From: Promethearchaeia archaeon
GTDB lineage: Archaea; Asgardarchaeota; Lokiarchaeia; Sigyniarchaeales; SOKP01
NCBI GenBank assembly: GCA_029856145.1
Contig: JAHQWK010000001.1
Coordinates: forward strand, 124,001-188,000
DNA: 64,000 nucleotides
Direction of reading: 5' to 3'
Both the position numbers and the translations under genes were made by a program. A model generated the notes under the pieces. The model had not been told where the DNA came from. It searched no databases and saw only the letters and a list, made by a program, of their open reading frames with translations. Shown here piece after piece: positions 25,342-33,512 of the stretch (its first letter is position 1; every line of letters begins with the position of its first letter).

Positions 25342-25698
25342 TTAAATAGTAAAATCCATTTCAATATGACATATTTCAGCAGCTTGAAGTCTATTCTTAG
25401 TAATGTGAGGATCTATGCCCCTAGCATAAGATATCGCTCCTGTTAAAATACCTCCCACTGGACATGCGGTATTTCCTTCGAGATCATAACCTCCTATTCT
25501 TTTTGGACAAATTAAGCATTTTTGAACTACTAATCTAACCTTTTCTTCATCAACATCCACATCTAATTCTTCAGCAAGGTTAATGACACCCATTAGTGCG
25601 TTTATTAATTTTTCATCACTATCACTTACTTTAATAAGCTTTTTGTCTAACATTTCTTTCATTATTTCTCGACCAATCCAGATGCTCAATGCGTCCAT
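25342..25698 (-). CDS. Cysteine-rich protein resembling V4R-type domains; true start probably upstream
   Basis: From the ATG at 25698 the product is 118 aa with four conserved-looking cysteines: CLICPKRIGGY, NTACPVGGILTGA and EICHIEMDF. A CxxCP...CPVGG...C pattern near the C-terminus recalls V4R/4-vinyl-reductase ligand domains. The same frame is open upstream to 25839 and encodes a convincing N-terminus (FKKRDIITTDPTYLNKIIIG, then LGYGLIKTRDFILN) with no ATG, GTG or TTG; an ATA at 25839 is the likely start or a mutated one. The extended form (165 aa) would overlap the zinc-protein gene by 14 bases, suggesting an operon. Confidence 0.55.
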   Translation of the reverse strand: MDALSIWIGREIMKEMLDKKLIKVSDSDEKLINALMGVINLAEELDVDVDEEKVRLVVQKCLICPKRIGGYDLEGNTACPVGGILTGAISYARGIDPHITKNRLQAAEICHIEMDFTI

Positions 25699-25825
25699 TG
25701 CATCTTGTGTAGAAACACTGAATTCTTTGTTTAGGATGAAATCTCTTGTTTTAATTAATCCATATCCTAACCCAATAATTATTTTATTTAGGTAGGTTGG
25801 ATCTGTAGTTATTATATCTCTTTTT

Positions 25826-26422
25826 TTAAATATTGGTATCTTTTACCCCCTCTTTAGGTAACTCTAAATCTTTAAATTCTATAAAATCTTTCTGAAATTT
25901 TACAATTTGCTTTTTTATAATTCCTTTTTTAATATACTTTTCAGTAACTTTAAGAATTGCATCTTGATCTATTTTTCTATTAATTGCTTTTTCGATATTG
26001 GAAAGCTCCTTAATCAATATAGCAATACTAATCTCTTTGTATTTTGCTATAATCATGATTATTTGTTTCTCAAGAATATTGGGTATATTTTGCTTTTTTA
26101 AAGAATCACAGTTATAATCGCAGGTTAGAATTATTTTTTCTTCAGAAGACATATTAGAGATAAAATCAGAAGTCATAAGCTTTGCCTTAATGTGATTATT
26201 CTCTACTTGGATATTTTTCTTCTCTAAAATGTTAAAAACAGGTTGAACCCCACGGACTTTAAAGTGGGCATCAACATAAGCAATTAATGTCTTTTTACAG
26301 TGTTCTATGACAAAGGGAATGGGATAACTATTAGAACGAGAAACTAGTTCCTTATTAATGTCAAAAATTATAATCTTTTTACAATGCGGACAATTAGCCA
26401 TTATACTAATAGTTTCAGCCAA
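25826..26422 (-). CDS. Zinc protein with the GTPase-associated C-terminal module
   Basis: The protein is 198 aa. CPHC at 11-14 and EHCKK (40-44) form a likely zinc site, followed by IAYVDAHFKVRGVQ as in the paralog at 4635-5162. Residues 91-171 are a helical domain that by hand alignment is identical at about 42 of 84 positions to the C-terminus of the Roadblock-GTPase at 23833-25134, including two shared cysteines, IPN, KEIS and KA-N-R-ID. The two genes lie in the same block and direction. The shared module probably binds a common partner or the two proteins interact; its function is unknown. Confidence 0.6.
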   Translation of the reverse strand: MAETISIMANCPHCKKIIIFDINKELVSRSNSYPIPFVIEHCKKTLIAYVDAHFKVRGVQPVFNILEKKNIQVENNHIKAKLMTSDFISNMSSEEKIILTCDYNCDSLKKQNIPNILEKQIIMIIAKYKEISIAILIKELSNIEKAINRKIDQDAILKVTEKYIKKGIIKKQIVKFQKDFIEFKDLELPKEGVKDTNI

Positions 26423-26640
26423 AATTGATTACCCTAATTAGTTTTAAAACAATTTAATAAAAAGACTTGCTAAATTATTTGGAGAATTATAAAGATAATA
26501 AAATAAATAGTATATAAATATTATATGTTCATTGTTATTTCTCTTATAAGAGTAATAAAATAATTGGTTCAAACAACTTTTTTCAAAAAAAAAGAATCAT
26601 TTAATATTCTATTAATTCTCAAATGATTAAAAATGAAAGA

Positions 26641-27645
26641 TTATTCATTTTCCATTAATTTAATAACCTCTTCTGGTAGTTCTCCTTTATTTTTCATGCG
26701 AGATATCATATCTTTTACTTCAGAAATAGTATTTCCATAAATATGTAGAGAATTGCTAAAGTCTAGATAATGACCTATATCAACTCCTAATTGATCAGCA
26801 ACAAATTTTTGAATTCTAATCATTCCATTTACATTAGCTTCCCAAGCTCTAAATAAGTCTCTACTTCTCCAAGTTGTTTGCATTATCAATTTTCCTTCTT
26901 TTATACGCATATAAATTCTTTGTAAACAAGGAGGATCAATGTGAAAAGGATCAACTAACGGTCTCCATGTTATCGCTTGTGCTCTACGGCTATATGGTTT
27001 TTCTTTTAATTTTTGTATAATATAATTGATTTGATTAATTCTCGGAAATTCGAATAGAGCGATTGGAATTTCTTCAATTCCAATTTGTTCTGAAATTTTT
27101 TTATCTAAATCAAATTCAACACCATTTTTCAATTTCCAGATATTAGATTCAGGTGTACTTTTTACCTTGTCAGCTTTTATTAACTTTTGATGTCCTTTCA
27201 CAAACTCATTATTGATAATTTTGAGATCATAATTTTTATGAATCGTATCTTCAAGAGAGAAGGGAGCGTAATTGTAAATTCTATCATGATAAGAGTATGG
27301 AAAACTCACATCAGACTCACTTAATAAATTGTCATTTATCCCATCCATGATTTCTTCAATATATCCACTCTGAATAGAACCGATTAAATATATATCTGCT
27401 AAACAACCATAAACTTCATAAGAATTACCGAATTTCGATCTAATTTTCATGATCTTATCTTTACGCATAATAGGACTACTAAATGGTTCTGTAATCTCTA
27501 TTAAAACCGTAGCGTCTTTTGAAGGTGGGTCTTCCGGCTTATCATATTCAGTTTTAATATCATCACCAAAAAATAATACCTGTCCAACAACAGAAAGCCA
27601 TGCATCTCTAATACTATTTTTAGAAATAAAAAACACTTTAGCCAT
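26641..27645 (-). CDS. thyA: Thymidylate synthase (ThyA family)
   Basis: The protein is 334 aa. The C-terminal half has the catalytic set: RRAQAITWRP (220-229), nucleophile Cys240 in PPCLQRI, RSRDLFRAWEANVNG (260-274) with the dUMP-binding residues, and SLHIYG (299-304). It converts dUMP to dTMP with a methylene folate or pterin. The N-terminal 200 residues are longer than usual for archaeal ThyA and diverged, though SEVYG-like NSYEVYGCLADIYL and DRIYNYAP (R-I-Y-N) are present. Its 3' end is duplicated in decayed form at 23537-23700. dCMP hydroxymethylase-type activity cannot be excluded by eye. Confidence 0.8.
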   Translation of the reverse strand: MAKVFFISKNSIRDAWLSVVGQVLFFGDDIKTEYDKPEDPPSKDATVLIEITEPFSSPIMRKDKIMKIRSKFGNSYEVYGCLADIYLIGSIQSGYIEEIMDGINDNLLSESDVSFPYSYHDRIYNYAPFSLEDTIHKNYDLKIINNEFVKGHQKLIKADKVKSTPESNIWKLKNGVEFDLDKKISEQIGIEEIPIALFEFPRINQINYIIQKLKEKPYSRRAQAITWRPLVDPFHIDPPCLQRIYMRIKEGKLIMQTTWRSRDLFRAWEANVNGMIRIQKFVADQLGVDIGHYLDFSNSLHIYGNTISEVKDMISRMKNKGELPEEVIKLMENE

Positions 27646-27880
27646 TTTTTGAACAATTCCTTAAGATTTTTTCAGTTTAGAATGATATAGATATTTACTG
27701 TTTACACTATTAGAATTTATTTATTACAAATTTAATAAAATTCTATAGAGTATTATAAATTTTTATATCAGCTTTATCCAAATATTTGAAATAGCTAAAT
27801 TTACATTATTTTATTATAAGAATATACTCACAACTATAAAGAATTATTATACAATATAATTAAAGAGAGTGTTAACCTTC

Positions 27881-28051
27881 ATGGGAGGATTTGGAAAAAA
27901 ATTAAAAAAAGGATTAGCCAAGGCTACTGGAGGACTTGTTGAAAATGTCACAGGTAGTGAGGCTGCTGGTAAAGGTGTGAAAAAAGCAGTTAAAAAAGGT
28001 AGCGTGAAAAAAGGCGTCAAGAAAGCAATTAAAGAAGCAGAAGATGATTAA
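27881..28051 (+). CDS. Small Gly/Lys-rich basic protein
   Basis: From the ATG at 27881 (an upstream GTG at 27869 is less likely, since AAAGAGAG precedes the ATG at about the right distance) the product is 56 aa: GGFGKKLKKGLAKATGG, a central GSEAAGKG, then three KKAVKKG-like repeats and an acidic end (EAEDD). It has 17 lysines. The repeats form a basic amphipathic helix and could bind nucleic acid or membranes. It stands alone between ThyA and the sulfur-carrier gene. No family is recognised. Confidence 0.5.
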   Translation: MGGFGKKLKKGLAKATGGLVENVTGSEAAGKGVKKAVKKGSVKKGVKKAIKEAEDD

Positions 28052-28169
28052 GTACAAATCATTATTTTAAAACTTCTTTATTCTTTTTATTTTTTATTAA
28101 CATCAAATTTTTAATAATTTAATACCTTTAAATTCTTAAGCTAAGTGAATTGAAGGGTTTGCTTAAAAT

Positions 28170-28460
28170 TTGAAATTAAGTCTTGAATTTTCTCCACCAT
28201 TTAATGAGATAACTAAAAATCTTTTTGAAACACTTGAATTTGATAAAGAACTAACTTTAAATGAATTGATAGAATTTTTTAGACAAAAGTTTGGAGATAG
28301 ATTTACAGATTTAGTTTGGGAAAAGGGAGAGAAGGGAAAATTTAACAAACTTCTTTCTATTATTATTAATGGAAGAAGTTATCAACATGATAAATTTTTA
28401 GAAACCAAGCTAAAAGATGGAGACCAAATTGTTTTTATTTATGTTTATTTTGGCGGGTAA
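28170..28460 (+). CDS. MoaD/ThiS-type ubiquitin-like sulfur carrier
   Basis: The protein is 96 aa from a TTG start. The beta-grasp pattern is visible: MKLSLEFSPPF strand, a helix (LTLNELIEFFRQKFGDRF), LLSIIINGRSYQHDKFLETK, LKDGDQIVFIYVYFGG. It ends exactly in Gly-Gly, as required for adenylation by an E1-like enzyme and use as sulfur donor (molybdopterin, thiamin or tRNA thiolation) or as a protein modifier (SAMP/Urm1). No E1, JAMM protease or cofactor gene is adjacent, so the target pathway is open. Confidence 0.75.
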   Translation: MKLSLEFSPPFNEITKNLFETLEFDKELTLNELIEFFRQKFGDRFTDLVWEKGEKGKFNKLLSIIINGRSYQHDKFLETKLKDGDQIVFIYVYFGG

Positions 28461-28488
28461 AATCACAAATAATTGATAGATTCTAATT

Positions 28489-29520
28489 TTAGAGTAAAAA
28501 TATTATCCACATAACAAACCCAGTCAACAATGGATTTAATATATTGTCAGAAATATTCTTGGTATAAGCATCTATAAGCATAAATAATAAAGTAGCAGCA
28601 AAACTCATAATAATAATTTTCTCGATAGCAATAGGCATCCAAGGATGATAGAAAATCGAAATTAGATAAACTATTATAAATGTCGTTAAGCCACCGGCGA
28701 TAAGACCTTCAACAGTCTTTTTTGTATTTGTCCTAAGATTATGTTTTCCATATTTCTTCCCTATAATACAAGCAACTCCATCTGAACCAGTAGTTATTAA
28801 GGCAACAGCAGCAAAAATCGGAAACGGCGCAAAAATGAATGGTGAAAAAGATAAAACTAATGGAATAGAGGCTATAAATGTATGCAATTCATTCTGTTTT
28901 ATATCTAAATACCACTTTTTAGCCCAGTTTGGAAGCATATAATATTTATTTAATCGAGCAAGGTCGGCTACTTGGAACATAAACACAAAACCATAACCAA
29001 CAGTAATTGTTAACCAATAGGAAAAACTATAATTATCTAAACCCCATTGAGTTAAAACACCGAGATCACTAAGGACAGTTCCTAATGTCCAAAAGAAAAA
29101 AATTACAAAACATGTAAAAAGGTGCAGAAATTTACGACCGACTTCAGATTTTAAGTCATCAACCCAATTATTGTCAAATTCTTCACAAAATTTACCATAA
29201 TCTCTATCTGCCATAATCTCAGGATTCGTTTTTGAAATAACAGTATTATATATTAAAGTTATTGCCCATACTCCCATTTCAATTAAAAAAACGACAGAAG
29301 TAAATAACCATAAAAAATTTAATGAATTCTGACTCAAATTAGGTGAATGAGAACGATACATAAATGGATAAATAATTCCCGCCATCAAAAATAATACTGC
29401 AATTAATAGTTCATTGAGAAATAAGTGTTTTTTAATTTTATTTTTTCTATTCTTTATTGTATAAACTAAGGTTAAGATAAAATATCCTACTAAAATTAAG
29501 CTTGTAGGCAAAAAATACAT
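28489..29520 (-). CDS. Dolichol-kinase/CDP-diglyceride-synthase-like membrane protein
   Basis: The protein is 343 aa with about nine hydrophobic helices. The C-terminal third carries TTGSDGVACIIGKKYGKHN and TKKTVEGLIAG, the GSD-x-x-A...GKxxG...KKTxEG pattern of CTP-dependent polyprenol kinases (dolichol, phytol) and phosphatidate cytidylyltransferases. It probably phosphorylates a polyprenol or activates an archaeal lipid. A related gene lies 66 bases upstream on the same strand, so the pair is likely one operon. A soluble loop with EFDNNWVDDLKSEVGRK splits the helix bundle and precedes HLFTCFVIFFFW, as in SEC59-like enzymes (R-K-x-x-H). Confidence 0.7.
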   Translation of the reverse strand: MYFLPTSLILVGYFILTLVYTIKNRKNKIKKHLFLNELLIAVLFLMAGIIYPFMYRSHSPNLSQNSLNFLWLFTSVVFLIEMGVWAITLIYNTVISKTNPEIMADRDYGKFCEEFDNNWVDDLKSEVGRKFLHLFTCFVIFFFWTLGTVLSDLGVLTQWGLDNYSFSYWLTITVGYGFVFMFQVADLARLNKYYMLPNWAKKWYLDIKQNELHTFIASIPLVLSFSPFIFAPFPIFAAVALITTGSDGVACIIGKKYGKHNLRTNTKKTVEGLIAGGLTTFIIVYLISIFYHPWMPIAIEKIIIMSFAATLLFMLIDAYTKNISDNILNPLLTGFVMWIIFLL

Positions 29521-29586
29521 ATTGTTAACCTTAAAAGGTGAATGATTTAAATTTTTTCTGCTTCTAAAAGGATCTCAAACTCACAT

Positions 29587-30690
29587 TTAAATCCAGTTTA
29601 TAATAATTGAATAATAATTAAAATCAAAAATGAATCTGATTAATAAATAAGCCACGCTACACCCAATCGGGATTAGAAGATTATCTGATATTTTGATTGG
29701 TTTGTTTGTTAAAATGTCAAATATCAAAAATAAATAAGTAAAGATTAGAGCCCAAAAAACACCAACAAAAAAAAAGCATATCAAAAAGGTGGTTAATAAT
29801 CCGGCTATAGTTCCCTCCCATGTCTTATTTTTATTCCATAATATATAGCTTTTCCCATATCTTATACCAACTTGACTTGACATTAAATCACTAATCGAAC
29901 TAATACCCAATATAGCAAAAAATATCATAGGGGGGCAAGTAAAAGCAGTAAACATTTGGCCAATAGCAAAATATAGATAAGTTCCATAACTTTGTGTTTC
30001 TTCATAAGATAGGTATAGTTTAGGAAAAACATTAAAAGGAAAATTAAGAAAACTAGATTTTCTGGTAATTTCATTAGCAATCATGAATAAACATAAAATA
30101 TAAAAAAAGAAAAATAAAAGATAATAAAACCATCCAAATGAAAAAAGAACATCGCTAATCGAATTTGGTTTATTCAATATTCTGAAGTATACCATAAGCA
30201 TGTTATTTTCTTCAGGAATCATCCCAGCTGAAGTACCAGTAAAGGATTTGACGACAAATAGTCCAATAAACCAAACAATTAGAAGACCTATGAAGATTAA
30301 AACATGATTGAGTTTTCTAAAAGTATCTTTTTTAGCTTTACTCCACATTTTATACTTTTCTTCTACTTTGTTAATTAATTTTGATAAATCTTTGTTAACG
30401 ACTTTTTTAATAAAAAAAGCTACTCCTGTAGAGATTATGATTAATACTGCCACAGTAATTAGTGGAATCCCTAAGACCATAAGCCATAAAGGTACAAAAA
30501 ATGGTTGAAGCCCAATATCTTGATTCATCAATGAAATAAATATTATAAGATGAATAAACACAAAAAATAACGAGCCAATTCCAAAAATATTATTTAGGAT
30601 ATCTGGTTTATACGAAAAATGCATATAAATGAAAATAATAAAGAAAAAAGATAATATAATTAAAAAATACCAAAAAGGAAAGTTTTCCAT
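29587..30690 (-). CDS. Dolichol-kinase/CDP-diglyceride-synthase-like membrane protein, second copy
   Basis: The protein is 367 aa with about ten helices. Residues about 118-135 (KAKKDTFRKLNHVLIFIG) correspond to the family's R-K-x-x-H element, and the end has GISSISDLMSSQVGIRYGK and NKTWEGTIAGLLTTF, the degenerate but recognisable D-x-x-x-S...G-x-x-x-GK...K-T-x-EG signature. It lacks the GSDGxA of its downstream neighbour (SISDLMSS instead), so the two may differ in substrate or one may be regulatory. They form a tandem pair on the minus strand. Confidence 0.65.
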   Translation of the reverse strand: MENFPFWYFLIILSFFFIIFIYMHFSYKPDILNNIFGIGSLFFVFIHLIIFISLMNQDIGLQPFFVPLWLMVLGIPLITVAVLIIISTGVAFFIKKVVNKDLSKLINKVEEKYKMWSKAKKDTFRKLNHVLIFIGLLIVWFIGLFVVKSFTGTSAGMIPEENNMLMVYFRILNKPNSISDVLFSFGWFYYLLFFFFYILCLFMIANEITRKSSFLNFPFNVFPKLYLSYEETQSYGTYLYFAIGQMFTAFTCPPMIFFAILGISSISDLMSSQVGIRYGKSYILWNKNKTWEGTIAGLLTTFLICFFFVGVFWALIFTYLFLIFDILTNKPIKISDNLLIPIGCSVAYLLIRFIFDFNYYSIIINWI

Positions 30691-30864
30691 AATTTTGATA
30701 GTCGAAAATATAATTAGTATATACTTGGTCTTTAAAATTAATTAAATATATGTTTTATCAACAGAAGAGACATTATTAATTTTGAAATAAACTATATGTA
30801 AAGATTTACTAAAAAAATGATCTTATAATAAGTTAGGTTTCAATTCAAAGAAAATGGAAATAAC

Positions 30865-31482
30865 TTGAAAAAGATTATATTAGCTTCAAAATCCATTGAT
30901 CGAAGTGAAATACTTAAAAGAGCAAAGGTTCCATTTGAAACCTTCATTACAAACATTAATGAAGATATATATAAAGTAAAGATTTCAGATGCACATAACC
31001 TAGTAAAAGAACTCGCAAAAGCAAAAGCATTACTCGCAAAAAAGAATTTCTTGGACGACACTTTAGATGCAATAATTATTGCCGCTGATACTGTAGTAGT
31101 ACTAGATGGAGAAATTATCGGGAAAGCGAAAAATGAAGAAGAAGCATTCAATATTCTTAAAAAATTAAATGGAAGGACTCATGAACTAATAACAGGAATA
31201 GCTATTACTGAAACTAATAATCCAAAAATAATAGACGATACCGTTACTACAAATGTTCAATTTATTAATCTTTTTGACGAAGAACTTAAACTTTATATTA
31301 AAAATGGTGAATGGAAAGGTCGAGCTGGAGCTTATTCAATAAAAGACAAAGCAAGCTTGTTTACAAAAAAAATTAATGGATCGGCATCTAATGTAATTGG
31401 GTTACCTATGAATAAACTGTTTGAAATATTAAGAAAAGAATTTAGCTTTAATTTATTTCAACTTGAAGATTCTGAATTTTAA
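30865..31482 (+). CDS. maf: Maf-family nucleotide pyrophosphatase
   Basis: The protein is 205 aa from a TTG start. It has ILASKSIDRSEILKRAKVPF (family opening S-x-S-x-R-x-E/L-L), IIIAADTVVVLDGEIIGKAK, HELITGIAIT and GRAGAYSIKDKASLF (G-x-A-G-x-Y). Maf proteins hydrolyse non-canonical or modified NTPs to NMPs and pyrophosphate. The SASNVIGLPM segment is also standard. Two bases after its stop codon begins the dead remnant of a second house-cleaning NTPase, so the two once formed an operon. The C-terminus is about 10 residues longer than usual. Confidence 0.85.
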   Translation: MKKIILASKSIDRSEILKRAKVPFETFITNINEDIYKVKISDAHNLVKELAKAKALLAKKNFLDDTLDAIIIAADTVVVLDGEIIGKAKNEEEAFNILKKLNGRTHELITGIAITETNNPKIIDDTVTTNVQFINLFDEELKLYIKNGEWKGRAGAYSIKDKASLFTKKINGSASNVIGLPMNKLFEILRKEFSFNLFQLEDSEF

Positions 31483-31484
31483 TC

Positions 31485-31586
31485 ATGGCTAAAATGTATA
31501 TCTGTGTGGGTTCTTTAAATCCAACAAAAATAAATGCTGTCTAATTAGCATTTAGTAGATATAGAATTTTAATGTTTACAAGTTAG
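31485..31586 (+). pseudogene. Broken DUF84/YjjX-type ITP/XTP pyrophosphatase
   Basis: An ATG 2 bases after maf starts MYICVGSLNPTKINAV, the nucleotide-binding opening of the YjjX/DUF84 inosine/xanthosine triphosphatase family (VGSxNPxKixAV). A TAA then replaces the expected Lys codon, and the frame continues LAFSRYRIL, in line with the family's K-x-A-F sequence, before ending after 13 more codons. The rest of the gene (about 150 residues) is missing. A nonsense change (AAA to TAA) followed by a 3' deletion explains this. Confidence 0.75.
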
Positions 31587-31773
31587 TTTTCATAGGAAAA
31601 CTAGCAAACAATAAAAATTTGAAAAATAAGTCGGGAACTATCAGTTTTTTAAGTAAAAATACTATAATAAGAACAGAAATTCTAACCCACGCTGTAATAT
31701 GTGCTTTACTTCCTTTTATCAATACAAAATTGTATAATACTGGTGAAAAGAAAAAGAGTAAAAGTTTTTGAGT

Positions 31774-31944
31774 TTATTTTTCTGAAAATTCCTTCCAAGC
31801 TTTTAAATCTTCATAAAATTTTAAGATCTTCTGAAATTTCGAAATTAGATTATTATAATAAACGTGATCAACATATTTTCCTTTAGATAACTCTTTTGCA
31901 GTAGTAATTCCATTCTTATACTGTAATATTTTTTCTTCAATCAC
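31774..31944 (-). CDS. Small helical protein, GTG start
   Basis: A GTG at 31944 opens a 56 aa frame: VIEEKILQYKNGITTAKELS, KGKYVDHVYYNNLISKFQKI, then LKFYEDLKAWKEFSEK. The pattern is amphipathic helical with sensible codon use, unlike the other five frames of this 440-base gap. The alternative plus-strand frame at 31701-31886 is low-complexity and I reject it. There is no recognised family. It ends facing the maf/DUF84 remnant and lies downstream of the DUF1028-TPR gene on the same strand (84 bases). Confidence 0.4.
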   Translation of the reverse strand: MIEEKILQYKNGITTAKELSKGKYVDHVYYNNLISKFQKILKFYEDLKAWKEFSEK

Positions 31945-32027
31945 ATTTTTTTTTTAATCATGTTCATATTTAAAATACAAAAATATCACGGTATTATGCA
32001 ATGAAAATCATTGAACTGCTTGAAAAA

Positions 32028-32972
32028 CTATTTTAATGATAAAATTCTCTTTAGATCATCTTCTTTAACGTTCAATAACTCTACTTCTGGTAATCTTTCT
32101 GTAAGTAAACGCCAATTTTTTTCTTTCTTAAAAATCTTTTTAAATAAGACTAGAGCTTCATCAATTTTTTTATTATTCGCCAAAGATACTGCTGTCCAGT
32201 ATTTCATTTCAAGATTGTCTGGAATCTTTTCCATGGCAGCATTATATTCTTCAAGTGCCTTACCCACATCACCTTTTTCAATCGCGAGATCACCATTATT
32301 CATATGTTCATATGCTCGAAATATTTTCAATAGTCTGTTTAATTCTTTCAATGGCTCAATGTGATCCTCTACTCGGAGATCAATAATAGGATCCTCCCAT
32401 TTATTCTCGGTCGATTCACCAGTAACTACTAATATTGCAGCAGATTGTTTCCCTCTTATGTCTCCTCCAACAGACTCAGCAGCTTCTAAACTTTTAATTA
32501 TTCGCTCCGGTAATGATAAATTGTTGAATTTTTCAAAAGCTTCCGCCATTGCTGGCCATACATTGTCAGAAAGCATCATGTTTGCTTGAACAGAAAAATT
32601 ATCACCTATTATATGACCAGCTTGTTTTATACATTTCGATCCTGTATGTGTAGCCACTCTACCTTGAGTGTCTAAAATAGCAACTTGTCTTACATCTCTT
32701 CCCTCATCATCAGAAAGAAGGGTCTCTACAGCTTCTTTAGGTGTCATACATTGCTTTAATAGATCAAGTCCCCGTAAACCAAACGATTTATTAACTAATG
32801 ATTGTGTTGCTACAACACCCAATCCAGCTTCTCCCCATGAAACAAGACTGCCAACTGAGAACCAATGACTTTGGACTCCAACACCCATTTCTCCTGTTTT
32901 AGGATCCCTAGCAACAATAGAATAGGTATGTGCAAAAATCTTATTATTTGAATGATTATTCTTAGGAATCAT
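32028..32972 (-). CDS. DUF1028 Ntn-hydrolase-like protein with TPR tail
   Basis: The protein is 314 aa. Residues about 12-220 are DUF1028: HTYSIVARDPKTGEMGVGVQ, SWGEAGLGVVATQSLVN, RQVAILDTQGRVATHTGSKC, and FSVQANMM, the pattern of an Ntn-type alpha-beta sandwich. Residues about 225-300 hold tetratricopeptide-like helices (ALEEYNAAMEKIPDNLEMKY, IDEALVLFKKIFKKEKNW). DUF1028 proteins are found in bacteria and archaea, often near peptidases, and no activity is firmly known to me. It has no leader peptide. The TPR addition suggests a protein partner. Confidence 0.75.
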   Translation of the reverse strand: MIPKNNHSNNKIFAHTYSIVARDPKTGEMGVGVQSHWFSVGSLVSWGEAGLGVVATQSLVNKSFGLRGLDLLKQCMTPKEAVETLLSDDEGRDVRQVAILDTQGRVATHTGSKCIKQAGHIIGDNFSVQANMMLSDNVWPAMAEAFEKFNNLSLPERIIKSLEAAESVGGDIRGKQSAAILVVTGESTENKWEDPIIDLRVEDHIEPLKELNRLLKIFRAYEHMNNGDLAIEKGDVGKALEEYNAAMEKIPDNLEMKYWTAVSLANNKKIDEALVLFKKIFKKEKNWRLLTERLPEVELLNVKEDDLKRILSLK

Positions 32973-33114
32973 AATTATTAGATTGGTTTATATACTAAAT
33001 AAAGTTTTATTAATCACATTCTAAATTGATTGATATACTAGAAAGGAAAACATTAAATTCTTTTATAATTTAGAAATTTATTAAAAATCATTATTTCAAA
33101 CGAGATGATATCAA

Positions 33115-33444
33115 ATGGCTAAGAAATACAAAAATGATAGTATAATGAAATTCTTAACTGTTATTGGGGGTTTAGTAGCTTTAGCTAGTCAAATATTTAC
33201 AATTGCTGATATTCCGTGGATCATTCCACATTATGTCGGATATTATGACATAGTATATGCAATTATTGGAATTGTTATCTCTGTTATAACAATTTACACT
33301 GCAATTAACCCTAATAATCCATTTCCATTTCATTGGTTATTTTTATTTGTTTTAGGAATATTACTTGTGATTTTTGCTGGTGGAATATTAGCCTGCGTAC
33401 TTTTAATCATCGCAGCTCTTATTGGTTTAATTGAAGTTTTATAG
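33115..33444 (+). CDS. Small four-helix membrane protein
   Basis: The protein is 109 aa. After a short basic start (MAKKYKNDS) come about four membrane helices: 14-34, 43-60 (YDIVYAIIGIVISVITIYTA), 70-86 and 88-107. There are no charged functional residues inside the helices and no recognised motif. The gene is isolated between the DUF1028 and ATP-grasp genes, both on the other strand. Confidence 0.5.
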   Translation: MAKKYKNDSIMKFLTVIGGLVALASQIFTIADIPWIIPHYVGYYDIVYAIIGIVISVITIYTAINPNNPFPFHWLFLFVLGILLVIFAGGILACVLLIIAALIGLIEVL

Positions 33445-33512
33445 TGAAAAATTCGAGAAATGAATTCTTAAACATAATTCAAATTTTTTTCTTTTTATTC
33501 TATACAAAAATA

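Noticed and set aside
30840..31151. Minus-strand 103 aa Ser/Ala-rich ORF
   Set aside because: It is the antisense shadow of the maf gene.
31701..31886. Plus-strand 61 aa ORF downstream of maf
   Set aside because: Low-complexity composition and no start context; the minus-strand GTG frame in the same place looks more like protein.
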